Notes: generated from the sequence alone by a model not told the origin. DNA of 64,000 bases from Pseudomonas piscis (GCF_009380155.1 NZ_WHUV01000003.1:186001-250000), one strand, 5' to 3'. Positions 50,880-59,761 are shown, numbered from the stretch's first letter. Made by a program: numbers and translations.

Positions 50880-51390
50880 GGCACTCTTGCCGGTGATCGA
50901 TGCCACCGTCTTCATGGGCATGCATCACGCCGATCCGCAGTTGCGGGCCAAGTCGCTGGGGTTCTTCAGCCACTTCTATCAGCAGCAGGTGCAGATGAAC
51001 TACGGCCAGATCGGCATCTGCGATGCCATCATCTGGAAGAAGAGCCGGCACCTGCAGGATGTCTACTACCCGTTCATGGACGTGCTGCACACCGACATGG
51101 ACATCCAGCGCCAGGGCTACTGCAACGCTGTGTTGCAACGCGCCACCCGGGAGCCGGCATGGTCGCACCTGAGCGTCGAGAAGAAGTTGCTCGCCGCCCA
51201 GGTGGTGGAGTACGGCCAGCCGCTGTACACCCACGACCCGGAGCTGCGTGACCTGGCAGCCTTGCAACCCTATCTGCAGCCATTCCCCCAGCCGGCCTCC
51301 GGGCCGGCTTTCCCGGAATTCCTGCAAGGGTTGTTCGAACAGTCGAAGGAAATGCTGATCGAGCAGGAGGATTTCCATGATGTCGGCTAA
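50872..51390 (+). CDS. PIN-like small protein of unknown function
   Basis: A 172-residue protein. VIDATVFMGMHH at the start and VVEYGQPLYTHDPELRDLA at about 115-133 recall the first strand (Asp) and the xNDxxL region of PIN domains, but the second and third acidic positions are not clear, so nuclease activity is doubtful. It also contains many Tyr, Trp and His residues in the middle. It overlaps the aminotransferase gene by eight bases and the DapA-family gene by 14, so it is an integral part of the operon. It may be an accessory or scaffold protein in biosynthesis. Confidence 0.65.
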   Translation: MAEALLPVIDATVFMGMHHADPQLRAKSLGFFSHFYQQQVQMNYGQIGICDAIIWKKSRHLQDVYYPFMDVLHTDMDIQRQGYCNAVLQRATREPAWSHLSVEKKLLAAQVVEYGQPLYTHDPELRDLAALQPYLQPFPQPASGPAFPEFLQGLFEQSKEMLIEQEDFHDVG

Positions 51391-52180
51391 GAGCATTTTC
51401 GTGCCCCTGATCTCGCCACTGGACGAGCGGTCGCAGATCTGTGAAACCAGCGTGCGCCAGTTGCTGCATGGCTCGCAGCCCTATGTCGATGGCTACATCC
51501 CTTGCCTGACTTCAGGCGAGGGCTGGCGCCTGGGCCGGCGGGACTGGCAGCGCATGCTGGAACTGACCCTGGCCCACGCCCAGGACCGTACGGTGATCGC
51601 CGGCATCGAGCGTGGCACCACCGCCGAGGTCTTGGAATATGCCCGGTTGGCCCAGGAACTGGGGGCACACGGGGTGATGTTCACCTCGCCGTTCGCCAAA
51701 GGCACTACCCAGGAGGAGATCATCGAGCATTATCGTGCCGTCCATGACGCCACGTCGCTGGATATCTTCATCTACAACGAGTCCGCGCTGTCGGGGAACG
51801 AAAAGAGCTTCGAGACCCTGATGACCATCGCCCGCCTGCCGCGGGTGATCGGCATCAAGGATTCGCCGTCGCAGCCGCGAACCCAGCAGCAGATCCAGCA
51901 GTTGCGGGCCGAAGGCCTGGACTACTTCATCGGCTGGGAGATGTCCCTGGCGCGCGACCTGGAGTCCGATGGCAACGTGGTGTCCCTGGCCAACCTGGAA
52001 CCGGCGTTGTGCCGCCTGGCCATAGGCGCGCGCCAGCAAGTAGTGGCGCAGTGGGTGGAGACACTCAATGGCTACTTCGATCTGGGTGCCGACGATTGGT
52101 ACGCCCAGGTGAAAAAGGAACTCAAGGCCCGGGGTGTCATCACCACTGACCGGGTGCTGGCAGAAGAGGGAGCAGCGTGA
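51377..52180 (+). CDS. DapA-family Schiff-base aldolase/synthase
   Basis: A 267-residue TIM-barrel lyase of the dihydrodipicolinate synthase / N-acetylneuraminate lyase family. Catalytic Tyr133 (FIYNESAL) and Schiff-base Lys161 (VIGIKDSP) fall at the same numbers as in E. coli DapA. The GxxGE signature is replaced: the early motif reads LTSGEGWRL. Such enzymes join pyruvate to an aldehyde or cleave the product. In this operon it could make the carbon skeleton on which the PLP enzyme acts. AGGAGG lies 6 bases before ATG 51377. Its stop (TGA) overlaps the next ATG as TGATG. Confidence 0.85.
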   Translation: MMSAKSIFVPLISPLDERSQICETSVRQLLHGSQPYVDGYIPCLTSGEGWRLGRRDWQRMLELTLAHAQDRTVIAGIERGTTAEVLEYARLAQELGAHGVMFTSPFAKGTTQEEIIEHYRAVHDATSLDIFIYNESALSGNEKSFETLMTIARLPRVIGIKDSPSQPRTQQQIQQLRAEGLDYFIGWEMSLARDLESDGNVVSLANLEPALCRLAIGARQQVVAQWVETLNGYFDLGADDWYAQVKKELKARGVITTDRVLAEEGAA

Positions 52181-53037
52181 TGAACGATCTTCAGAAGGAA
52201 CTGTTTCTGGCCAATCGTTCCTGCATCAAGCATCTCAAGCCGCTTGACCGCCGGATCGCCGAATTCGAGCACGATTGGATTTTCTCCACCATCGACAAGA
52301 CCCTCACCGCCGAGGTACCGCGCGACCTGGCCACCCTGCGCCAGAAGCTGGCCGACCTGGTGGAGCAGGATCGCAGCGAAGTACCGCCCAGCGCGGTGTA
52401 TGTTGCCGAACAGATGACCCTCGATGAGTTCCGGATCCTGGTCCAGGAGTTCGCCCTCGATGGCCTGACCGAGGCCCAGGTGTTCTACCACCTGATGCCG
52501 CGATTGAGCCTGGAGGCGCAGATGCCGATGCTGCGGATGATGATCGACGAGTTCGGCTCCGGGAATATCAAGCGCTCCCATACCACCTTGTACATGGATT
52601 TGCTCAAGGAACTGGAGATGCCCACCGACCTGCCGTTCTACATCGAGGCCAACTCCTCGGCAGGTTATTCATTCCCCAACATGTTCTGCTGGCTGACCAT
52701 GCGCGCCGACGATCCTTCGTATTTCGCCGGGGTGATCACCTACTTCGAGACCGTGGTGCCATTTTTCTTCGAATGCTACACCGCGATCTGCGATCGCCTG
52801 AAGATCAAGGCCCACACCTATTACTCGGAGCATGTGCACATCGACGTGTACCACGCCATCGAAGGCCAGCGCCTGCTCAAGGCCATGGACGTGGCGGGGG
52901 ACCTGGATCCGGTCAAGGCCTGGCAGGGCATCTGCATGGGCCGCGACATCACCAACGCGGCGTTCGACGCCGCCGTGGAAAAGGCCCAGCGTCTCAAGCA
53001 TTTCAATCGGGAGAAGGCCGTTGAGCGAGCTATCTGA
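52180..53037 (+). CDS. Haem-oxygenase-like di-iron oxidase/oxygenase (HDO)
   Basis: A 285-residue helical protein of the HDO superfamily (relatives include UndA, BesC and the SznF central domain). Probable iron ligands: Glu90 (EFALDGL), Glu124 and His134 (DEFGSGNIKRSH), and the H-x3-D-x2-H motif with His218, Asp222 and His225 (EHVHIDVYH). These enzymes use a transient Fe2 centre and O2 for N-oxygenation, C-C cleavage or desaturation of amino acids and fatty acids. A dedicated Rieske ferredoxin follows, as would suit an O2-using enzyme. Substrate and reaction are unknown. Confidence 0.82.
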   Translation: MNDLQKELFLANRSCIKHLKPLDRRIAEFEHDWIFSTIDKTLTAEVPRDLATLRQKLADLVEQDRSEVPPSAVYVAEQMTLDEFRILVQEFALDGLTEAQVFYHLMPRLSLEAQMPMLRMMIDEFGSGNIKRSHTTLYMDLLKELEMPTDLPFYIEANSSAGYSFPNMFCWLTMRADDPSYFAGVITYFETVVPFFFECYTAICDRLKIKAHTYYSEHVHIDVYHAIEGQRLLKAMDVAGDLDPVKAWQGICMGRDITNAAFDAAVEKAQRLKHFNREKAVERAI

Positions 53038-53260
53038 GTTCCATCGCCCCGGCACCTTCACCGTTGAGATCGACAACCAGCGGTACGAGGTGCCCCATAC
53101 CTGTCCACACCGCGAGGGCTGGCTGGTCCACGGCAACATCAATGAGCAGCGCAAGAGCATCACCTGCCCCTTGCACTTCTCGGTGTTCAGCCTGGAAACC
53201 GGTGAACAGCTCAGCGGTCCACCCTGCGGACGCCTGGAAGTCAAGCGCGTGACTTCCTGA
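53021..53260 (+). CDS. Small Rieske [2Fe-2S] ferredoxin, TTG start
   Basis: A 79-residue Rieske protein. Cluster ligands are Cys28-Pro-His30 (TCPHREGW) and Cys49-Pro-Leu-His52 (TCPLHFSVF), with 18 residues between, and the LETGEQLSGPP loop. The frame starts at TTG 53021, inside the last codons of the oxygenase gene, with GGGAGAAGG just upstream; there is no ATG, so it is easily missed by gene finders. The soluble single-domain form acts as an electron carrier, most simply to the oxygenase encoded before it. A strong terminator follows 29 bases later. Confidence 0.85.
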   Translation: MSELSEFHRPGTFTVEIDNQRYEVPHTCPHREGWLVHGNINEQRKSITCPLHFSVFSLETGEQLSGPPCGRLEVKRVTS

Positions 53261-53288
53261 CGGAAGGCCGTTTCGCATCCGCTCATTT

Positions 53289-53327
53289 TGCCGCACGACT
53301 TTCGGGTCGTGCGGCATTTGCGTTTTT
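53289..53327 (+). terminator. Rho-independent terminator of the five-gene operon
   Basis: Perfect 11-base arms TGCCGCACGAC (53289-53299) and GTCGTGCGGCA (53306-53316) with loop TTTCGG are followed by TTTGCGTTTTT. It closes the operon. Confidence 0.88.
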
Positions 53328-53330
53328 AGA

Positions 53331-53832
53331 GCCAGCAAAGGCTGAGCCTTCGGTATGCGAAAAGATAGTTCCTGGGTTCCAGCGGCATGCCAGTCCCGTG
53401 AATAGGGCAGGAGCATGAGGATCGCCTTAACCCCGGATATGCTGGCTGCCAGCTGATCCTGCCGGGGTTGACGAGCATGAACTGTCGCGCGTCCTCGTTC
53501 TGGTGCTGGAGGGGAATCGTCCCAGGCAGCAGTACCGAGGTCTACCCTAAGGGCCGGGGTGCACACCAGCATCGGCGACAATCGAGCGTGAGTCGCAGGC
53601 TCGTATCGGACATGCCATCCGTCCCATCCAGGGGTGGACAGGAAGCAGTTGAACTAACCTCCTTGCGGGTACAAGCCTCGGTAACTTCTTCTGCTAGTTG
53701 GATGGCGGCAGGTGTTAGTTGAAGATCTCCAATGATTTCCGGCTCTCAACAAATTTTGTCTAATTGTGAATAGTTGTTGGAGGTTGGTTGATATAGCCTA
53801 TCGCCTTCTAATAAGTGAGAGCTTGTTTCGTC
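53331..53832. other. Intergenic region (about 500 bases), no gene recognised
   Basis: This lies between the operon terminator and the BKACE gene. Open frames on both strands (for example on the plus strand near 53468-53722) have unlikely residue composition and no ribosome-binding site. GC falls toward the right end (53735-53830), where the promoter of the BKACE gene should lie. Confidence 0.4.
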
Positions 53833-54672
53833 ATGCAAAAGCTAATTATTACTGCTGCCGTAAATGGGGGGATTACTCCCCGCAGTAAAAATAGTGCAGT
53901 GCCTTATACTCCTGAGGAAATTGCTGAGTCTGTTGCTCAGTGCTGGGATGCTGGAGCAAGTATTGCTCACATACATGCCCGTGATGCACAAGGTAGACCA
54001 AGCTATGATCAGCATGTCTGGGGGGAGATTGTCGAGCGAGTGCGTGCTCGCTGCGATATTGTCATTAATTTGAGTACCTCCGGATTTAATCTTCCCCAAG
54101 GAGCGCCAGAAGAACAGGCCTGGAATAATCTGGTATATCAGCCGGAGATTGCTTCGTTCAACTGTGGGTCGGTCAATCATGGTAGTAAACCGTTTATAAA
54201 CTCTCCAGCTATGGCTCGCAGGCTGGCTGCCGACTTGTTGCGTTATCAGGTTCAGCCTGAAATTGAAGTTTATCACTCAGGTGTTATCAATGAAGCTTTG
54301 ACCCTGTTCAAGGAAGGCTTCTTGAAGTCGCCACTCATCTTTTCCTTTGCAATGGGTATTCATGGTGGGGTCACAGCTACATGCAAGAACCTGCTGAACC
54401 TGATCGACAACTTGCCGGAAAACAGCATTTGGTCAGCCTTGGGTATTGGCCAGGATCAGTTGCCGATTAACATGCATACGATTCTGCTCGGTGGCCACGT
54501 GCGCACTGGCTTGGAAGATAATGTCTATTATCGAAAGGGCGAGTTGGCTACTGGTAACGCCCAGTTGGTGGAGCGTGTCGTCCGGCTGTCGCGTGAGTTG
54601 GGCAGGGAAATCGCAACTCCTGCCGAAACACGTGAATTGATGGGGCTGCCCGTGGGCCTCAGTTCGCGATAA
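53833..54672 (+). CDS. Beta-keto acid cleavage enzyme (BKACE family)
   Basis: A 279-residue Zn-dependent enzyme of the family of 3-keto-5-aminohexanoate cleavage enzyme (Kce) and dehydrocarnitine cleavage enzyme. These swap acetyl-CoA with a beta-keto acid to give acetoacetate and a new acyl-CoA. Motifs: ITAAVNGGITPR, GASIAHIHARD (His-x-His metal ligands), INLSTSG, FNCGSVNHG, EIEVYHSG and GGHVRTGLEDN (Arg-Thr-Gly-Glu). The gene is clearly lower in GC than the flanking operons. The ribosome-binding site of ATG 53833 is weak. Substrate uncertain; the thiolase downstream could recycle acetoacetyl-CoA. Confidence 0.87.
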   Translation: MQKLIITAAVNGGITPRSKNSAVPYTPEEIAESVAQCWDAGASIAHIHARDAQGRPSYDQHVWGEIVERVRARCDIVINLSTSGFNLPQGAPEEQAWNNLVYQPEIASFNCGSVNHGSKPFINSPAMARRLAADLLRYQVQPEIEVYHSGVINEALTLFKEGFLKSPLIFSFAMGIHGGVTATCKNLLNLIDNLPENSIWSALGIGQDQLPINMHTILLGGHVRTGLEDNVYYRKGELATGNAQLVERVVRLSRELGREIATPAETRELMGLPVGLSSR

Positions 54673-55141
54673 GACCTTCAGGGTTGGGCGTGTACTAGCT
54701 TCGCTTTTACCCATCACATAGGGGTTTATGTGGGTAAGGCTACGAGGCATTGGTAATGCAGGAAACTTGTGGGTAACTGTTTTTAGCAGCAGGCTTGCTG
54801 TTTGAAAGTCAGTGCTTCTTGGTTTTCTGAGTAAAAATATAAATATATAAAGACTCTGGCTGTAATTCGCTTGCAGACCTATTGCTTGCCGTGCGTGCCG
54901 TCATGCCTCTTAGTTCATCAGTAATTGGTGGGCAGGGTATGTAGTAAATCTGGCTGTCGCCAGTGGTTTGTCAGGTCGGCGGTTGATGTGCCGCTATAAT
55001 TTTTTCGAGTGGCGAGTGTATTTAATCGGTGGCGAATAGCGGCTTGGATGCAGTCCTGAATAGGGCTCGGCAGGCTCTATAGTCGTGATTGAATTTGCAT
55101 CGAGCAGTCAATGCAGTGAAATTGGGGAATGGAGTTTTATA
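54673..55141. other. AT-rich intergenic region (about 470 bases) with imperfect hairpin
   Basis: No gene was recognised. An imperfect inverted repeat at about 54709-54747 (TTACCCA-CACATA against TATGTGGGTAA) may end the BKACE transcript. The remainder is AT-rich with short homopolymer runs and probably holds a promoter for the hydrolase-thiolase pair. Confidence 0.45.
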
Positions 55142-55813
55142 ATGACGGTCTTTCACGATTTGAGTGACCTGGATACTGTTTTCAATGATCAAGATTATAC
55201 CGTTACAAAGCTAGGTGCCGAGCCACGGCGAGGTAACAAGTTTGTGATTCTGATTCACGGCCGCCGGCAGACGCCTGAAGATATTTACGAGATCGGGCGT
55301 CGCATCGATTTGCAGAACATCACTTACTTGTTGCCATCGGCGCCTGGTAAAACCTGGTACCCGAGCGGTTTTCAAAGGGAGCTCGAACAAAACCAGCCCC
55401 ATTTGGATAAAGCACTGATTCACGTCAACCGGCTTGTCCAGTACTTGCTTGAGCGCAATGTGCCGGCGAATGACATCTGGTTGATGGGGTTTTCCCAAGG
55501 TGCTTGCATCGGCAGCCAGTACCTATTCAGCTCGCGGGAAAGGCTCGGAGGCGCCTTGTTGTTCACTGGTGGCCTTTTCGGGCCGGAAGTGAGTCTGGTT
55601 TCGGATGACAGCAACTGCCTCGCAAGCATGCCGATTTTACTGACTGGAAGCACCACCGACAGTTGGGTGCCTGAAACCCGGGTCCGAGATACAGCCTGCC
55701 TGTTTCGCAAACTGGGTGCCGATGTGCAGGAGGAAATTTTCACCGAGCGCGACCATCTGGTTTCAGAGCAGGAAATTGATATCGCCAGAAATTGGCTGAC
55801 CCAGGCTGCGTGA
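55142..55813 (+). CDS. Alpha/beta hydrolase (phospholipase/carboxylesterase type)
   Basis: A 223-residue serine hydrolase. Oxyanion segment VILIHGRRQTPEDI, nucleophile elbow GFSQGA, catalytic Asp in TTDSWVP and His in ERDHLVS make a complete triad. The fold matches the YpfH/carboxylesterase group. It may cleave an ester or acyl-CoA thioester in the neighbouring beta-keto acid pathway. ATG 55142 follows GGAG by about 9 bases. The thiolase gene begins 16 bases after its stop, so they are co-transcribed. Confidence 0.82.
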   Translation: MTVFHDLSDLDTVFNDQDYTVTKLGAEPRRGNKFVILIHGRRQTPEDIYEIGRRIDLQNITYLLPSAPGKTWYPSGFQRELEQNQPHLDKALIHVNRLVQYLLERNVPANDIWLMGFSQGACIGSQYLFSSRERLGGALLFTGGLFGPEVSLVSDDSNCLASMPILLTGSTTDSWVPETRVRDTACLFRKLGADVQEEIFTERDHLVSEQEIDIARNWLTQAA

Positions 55814-55829
55814 AGAGGAGATGAAGATC

Positions 55830-57035
55830 ATGACGGATGCTTTTATTTGCGACTACGTTCGTACGCCTATCGGTAAGTATGCCGGTGCGCTGGCCTCGGT
55901 CCGGGCCGACGATCTGGCGACCATCCCCCTGCAGGCGTTGAAGTCCCGTAATCAATCTGTTGATTGGCAGTATCTGGATGATGTCATCCTCGGCTGCGCC
56001 AACCAGGCGGGTGAGGACAATCGCAATGTTGCGCGTATGAGCCTGTTACTTGCGGGGTTTGATGTCCGTACGCCTGGCACGACTATCAATCGTTTGTGTG
56101 CCTCCGGTATGGATGCCCTTGGCATGGCGGCTCGTTACCTAAAGAGTGGCGAGGCGGATCTCTTGCTCGCCGGTGGGGTTGAATCCATGTCACGCGCTCC
56201 CTTGGTAATGCCCAAGGCCGACTCGGCTTTTTCGCGCCAGGCAGAGCTCTACGACACCACTCTGGGCTGGCGTTTCATCAATCCCCGTCTGCAAACCCAA
56301 TACGGTACCGACTCGATGCCTGAAACGGCAGAGAACGTCGCTGAACAATTCGGTATCGGTCGTGAGGAGCAGGACTTTTTCGCCCTGCGTAGCCAGGAAA
56401 AATATGCGCTAGCTGCAAAATCCGGCTTTTTTCAGAAGGAAATCGTACCAGTCAATATTTCGCTTCCGCGCAGAGAGTCGCGCCGAATTGATTCGGACGA
56501 GCATCCGCGAGAAACAACCCTGGAAATGCTGCAACGCCTCACTACACCATTTCGCAAAGTGGGCGGTAGCGTCACCGCAGGCAACGCATCGGGAGTCAAT
56601 GATGGGGCTGCCGCGTTGCTGCTCGCTTCTGCAACCGGAATTGCGCAGCACGGATTGAAACCGCGTGCGCGGATCGTGGCCTGTGCCTGCGCTGGGGTTG
56701 AGCCGCGGATCATGGGGATTGGCCCGGTTCCTGCGGTGCAAAAGGTGCTGAAGCTTTCGGGCTTGACGCTCGAGCAGATGGACGTTCTTGAAATCAACGA
56801 AGCGTTTGCGGCGCAAGCGTTGGCGGTGATGAAGGAGCTGAGGCTGGATAATGACGATCCGCGGATCAATCCAAACGGTGGCGCAATCGCGATGGGTCAT
56901 CCGCTGGGCATGAGCGGTGCGCGCTTGATCGGGACGGCCATGCATCAGCTCGAACTGAGCAATGGCCGCTATGCGTTGTGCAGCATGTGCATCGGCGTAG
57001 GCCAAGGCATCGCGATGATCATCGAGCGTTGTTGA
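55830..57035 (+). CDS. Thiolase (acetyl-CoA acetyltransferase / 3-oxoacyl-CoA thiolase)
   Basis: A 401-residue thiolase. Nucleophile Cys90 lies in INRLCASGMDA; GGVESMSRAP, NGGAIAMGHPLGMSGAR (His) and CSMCIGVGQG (second active Cys) are intact. The RRESRRIDSDEHPRETTLEML segment matches the PcaF/beta-ketoadipyl-CoA thiolase branch. ATG 55830 is chosen because AGGAG lies about 10 bases upstream; the ATG at 55821 directly abuts that site. It could split the acetoacetyl-CoA arising from BKACE activity. Its 3' end overlaps the convergent EamA gene by 17 bases. Confidence 0.88.
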   Translation: MTDAFICDYVRTPIGKYAGALASVRADDLATIPLQALKSRNQSVDWQYLDDVILGCANQAGEDNRNVARMSLLLAGFDVRTPGTTINRLCASGMDALGMAARYLKSGEADLLLAGGVESMSRAPLVMPKADSAFSRQAELYDTTLGWRFINPRLQTQYGTDSMPETAENVAEQFGIGREEQDFFALRSQEKYALAAKSGFFQKEIVPVNISLPRRESRRIDSDEHPRETTLEMLQRLTTPFRKVGGSVTAGNASGVNDGAAALLLASATGIAQHGLKPRARIVACACAGVEPRIMGIGPVPAVQKVLKLSGLTLEQMDVLEINEAFAAQALAVMKELRLDNDDPRINPNGGAIAMGHPLGMSGARLIGTAMHQLELSNGRYALCSMCIGVGQGIAMIIERC

Positions 57036-57975
57036 TCGAGCCAGGTTCAGGCTCGAGGTCATTTTTCACAGACTGCCCGCTGGCATGACGCCGGCGGGAC
57101 ATTGCATACAATCCCAGGCCTATGAGCGCGCCGCCCGCTATTTCATGCCAGGTGGGTACCTGGCCGGTTAAGGCAAAGGCAATCAAGGCGGCAAAAAGAG
57201 GACAGAGAAAGAGAAAACCACTGGTTTGTACGGACCCGCCTATTTTCAGTGCGGCGAACCAGAGCCCCATGGCCCCAGTCGAGGCCGGAATGGCAAGCCA
57301 TAAGAACATGCCCCAGTGATATGCGGTGCTGGGGAACCTTAGGTGCTGCGAGCTGATTGCGGCGACCGCAGCCAATATCAGCGAGCCCAGCAGCATCTGC
57401 CAGAAGGTGACCAGCCAGGGGGAAAGCGCAAGATTGAATTTCTTGTTGAGGACGGTCGAACATGCCCAGCAAGTGGAGGCCAGAATCACCAAGCCTTCAC
57501 CAGCCCCCACGCTCATTGATCCTGTCGTACTGATGCCAATGCAAATAACGACGCCAATGAAGGCCACCAGCAAGCCGCCAAGAGCCAATGGCGAAGAGCG
57601 TTCCCCAAGGAACAATCGTGCCAGCACCACAACCAGCAAGGGGTTGCTCGCCATCAAAATGGCAGCGGTGGAAGCGGAGGTCGAGGTCAAGCCGATATTC
57701 AGAAATGCCATTACCCCGGCAGTCTGTAATGAGCCCAGAGCAAGGACTTTAAGCCAGGGGATGTGCCTGAGGTTCAATTTCTGCTGACGCATGAGCAGGA
57801 AAACAAAAGGCAGTAGCGAGAGCGCTGCGACAAAAAAACGTGCTGACGCTGTCCACAACGGTGGCATTTCGCTCATCACGATCTTTGTACTTACGAAGGA
57901 AGAACCCTGCAGAAAAGTAGAAGCCAGAACCAGCAATAAATACTGATTTTGGCTCGAGTTATTGGCTACTTGCAT
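57019..57975 (-). CDS. EamA/RhaT-family drug/metabolite transporter
   Basis: A 318-residue inner-membrane protein with two EamA repeats and about ten helices. FLQGSSFVSTKIVMSEMPPLW opens repeat 1, and AGEGLVILASTCWACSTVLNKKFN opens repeat 2. ATG 57975 follows GGGAG by about 7 bases; an upstream GTG (57987) is less likely. It lies downstream of an AraC regulator on the same strand, about 240 bases apart. It may move the substrate or product of the neighbouring beta-keto acid module. Confidence 0.83.
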   Translation of the reverse strand: MQVANNSSQNQYLLLVLASTFLQGSSFVSTKIVMSEMPPLWTASARFFVAALSLLPFVFLLMRQQKLNLRHIPWLKVLALGSLQTAGVMAFLNIGLTSTSASTAAILMASNPLLVVVLARLFLGERSSPLALGGLLVAFIGVVICIGISTTGSMSVGAGEGLVILASTCWACSTVLNKKFNLALSPWLVTFWQMLLGSLILAAVAAISSQHLRFPSTAYHWGMFLWLAIPASTGAMGLWFAALKIGGSVQTSGFLFLCPLFAALIAFALTGQVPTWHEIAGGALIGLGLYAMSRRRHASGQSVKNDLEPEPGSINNAR

Positions 57976-58218
57976 AGATGCTCCCACAGGGTTTGCCCAA
58001 ATGGGAGGACTCTAAGGCACTCAAGTTGGCCCAGTGCGAGCGTTTCCGACAGATGTTATTGAGAACGGGACTTTAGAGTCGCTAGATGTTGCCCAGCCGC
58101 AGTCATGAGCGTTTGTCGCAGGTTGCCCTGCAGCCATTGGTGCGTTCGCATGGCTTGGCCTTCTCGATGGTGTTCTCGATCTAACGTGCTCGGTGTGGAG
58201 GCGGATCGTGAAGTTGGT

Positions 58219-58998
58219 TCAGGGTTTCTTCTGATGCTCACTTGGCAGGTGTCCCGTGACCCGCTTGAACATGACGGTGAAGGCACTCTGTGAGCTATAG
58301 CCCAGATATTCGGCAACCTGGCTGATGGGTTCTCCAGTGTTTAGGCGGAAAATAGCATTCACAATCCGTAGTTGTTGTCGCCAGTAAACGAAGGAAATAC
58401 CAATTTCATTCTTGAAAAGACGAGTCAGTGTTCGGGTGGTCGCCCCGACGATCTGTGCCCAGTCCGCAAGCGAGCGCATGTCGCCAGGGTCATTGATCAG
58501 CGTATTGCAAATGTGGCGAAGACGCCGGTCTTTTCCAGTAGGCAGGTTCAGTCCTTTTTCGGAGGAGTTGAGGACTTCTTCCAAGGTTATTTCAAGGAAT
58601 CTGGACTCGAAGCTGCCAGCCTTGTAGTCGATGGAAAATAATGAAGCTCGAATCAACTGTTCGCGTAGCAGGGGCGAAATGTTGATGCCTACCGTTCGGG
58701 TCGGCAAGGCCAAGGGCAGCCTGGCTAGATCGACATAGAGTGTGCGCAAGGACACCGGTGTTCGAGTGCGCATCTGGTGCTCGACAAAAGGTGGGATCCA
58801 GACACCGCGTAGAGGAGGCAGAAGCCAGTACTCTTGCCGAGTGCGCAGTTCCATTACGCCATCGACGGCGTAGACCAATTGCGCTCGAGGATGCTGATGA
58901 AGAGGTACTTCGTGACCGGCTGGATATTCCTTGGGCATCGAAACAATCGGATTTGTCGCATATACCCATTTATCAAGGTCGTGGCTCAAGCTCATCAT
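58219..58998 (-). CDS. AraC-family transcriptional regulator with cupin domain
   Basis: A 259-residue regulator. An N-terminal cupin (EVPLHQHPRAQLVYAVDGVMEL; RGVWIPPFVEHQM) senses a small ligand. The C-terminal half has two helix-turn-helix units (SLADWAQIVGATTRTLTRLFKNEIG; PISQVAEYLGYSSQSAFTVMFKRVTG). It probably controls the EamA gene and possibly the BKACE module. The start has two ATGs in a row (58998, 58995); the first overlaps the stop of a short upstream frame. Confidence 0.87.
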   Translation of the reverse strand: MMSLSHDLDKWVYATNPIVSMPKEYPAGHEVPLHQHPRAQLVYAVDGVMELRTRQEYWLLPPLRGVWIPPFVEHQMRTRTPVSLRTLYVDLARLPLALPTRTVGINISPLLREQLIRASLFSIDYKAGSFESRFLEITLEEVLNSSEKGLNLPTGKDRRLRHICNTLINDPGDMRSLADWAQIVGATTRTLTRLFKNEIGISFVYWRQQLRIVNAIFRLNTGEPISQVAEYLGYSSQSAFTVMFKRVTGHLPSEHQKKP

Positions 58999-59111
58999 TT
59001 CTGCTCGGTAGTTGTCTGTAGCGTATGGCCCCCAAAAAGGCTATTCGACAACCATCGGTGGCGCACAGAGCGTCGCTCGTCCTGATGTGAATCGATCTTT
59101 TCGGGGGACAT
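58995..59111 (-). CDS. Possible 38-codon leader ORF overlapping the AraC start
   Basis: ATG 59111 opens a frame (begins MSPEKIDSHQDERRS) ending in TGA at 58995-58997, which overlaps the AraC ATG by four bases (ATGA). The peptide resembles nothing I know, and the ribosome-binding site is poor. It may be a regulatory leader peptide, a gene remnant or chance. Confidence 0.25.
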   Translation of the reverse strand: MSPEKIDSHQDERRSVRHRWLSNSLFGGHTLQTTTEQK

Positions 59112-59761
59112 ATCAATCGCTGGAGAGATTTATCTCGAAGATGGCTGGCTACGTCACCAGGAGGTAGCAGAAGGTAGGAGCACGAGCTTGGGCGGTGACT
59201 TGGCGAGCCCTTGGAGCTGCGCCGGATGATCAGCCGCAGGCATGAGGTGATAGGGCCGCGCAAAGCGAGAGATTGGGAGGGTGGCAAAAAAACTACGTTC
59301 CATCGTCCTGCCTCTTGGTAAATCGTTTACCTGAGTGTGAGTCGTAGGCCTTGCCGCGCATGGCTACGGCGCTATCGCGCTCTGCCTGTGCTCAAGAGCA
59401 TTGCACAGGGTGAGGCGATATTGCTCATATATGATTACGTTTTAACAGTACAGCTGTCCATGCTGCTGAAACAGTTCTGAGGCGTCTTCAGTCGAGCTGT
59501 AGTCGAGGGCTCCCCCCGAGGCCTATCGCTGTGGAGTACTCCTCGTTGGCAATCGTCGAGTTTGAGCTGACTGGTGCCAATGGTATTGGACCCACATGTC
59601 GGGACGATTGATCTGGACGCGGAATATGTCCTGATGGCTGGTTTGGGAGCATTGATCTGCCATTTAGCGAATGTATGGCTACACAAATACAGTACGGAGG
59701 GGAAGTTCATACGCATCGATGGCGTATAGGCCCATTGGAAGGGGAGGGTTGATCAGAAACT
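59112..59761. other. Gene-poor region beside tRNA-Leu (about 650 bases)
   Basis: Frames here are short and have no family features; composition varies and GC is lower than in the queA operon. The location, immediately downstream of a tRNA 3' end, is typical for scars of integrated elements. I found neither an integrase fragment nor a repeat of the tRNA 3' end elsewhere in the window. Confidence 0.4.

Noticed and set aside
53833..57035. BKACE and neighbours as the carnitine degradation locus
   Set aside because: No carnitine dehydrogenase, betainyl-CoA thioesterase of the usual type or glycine-betaine genes are present; only the BKACE family is shared.
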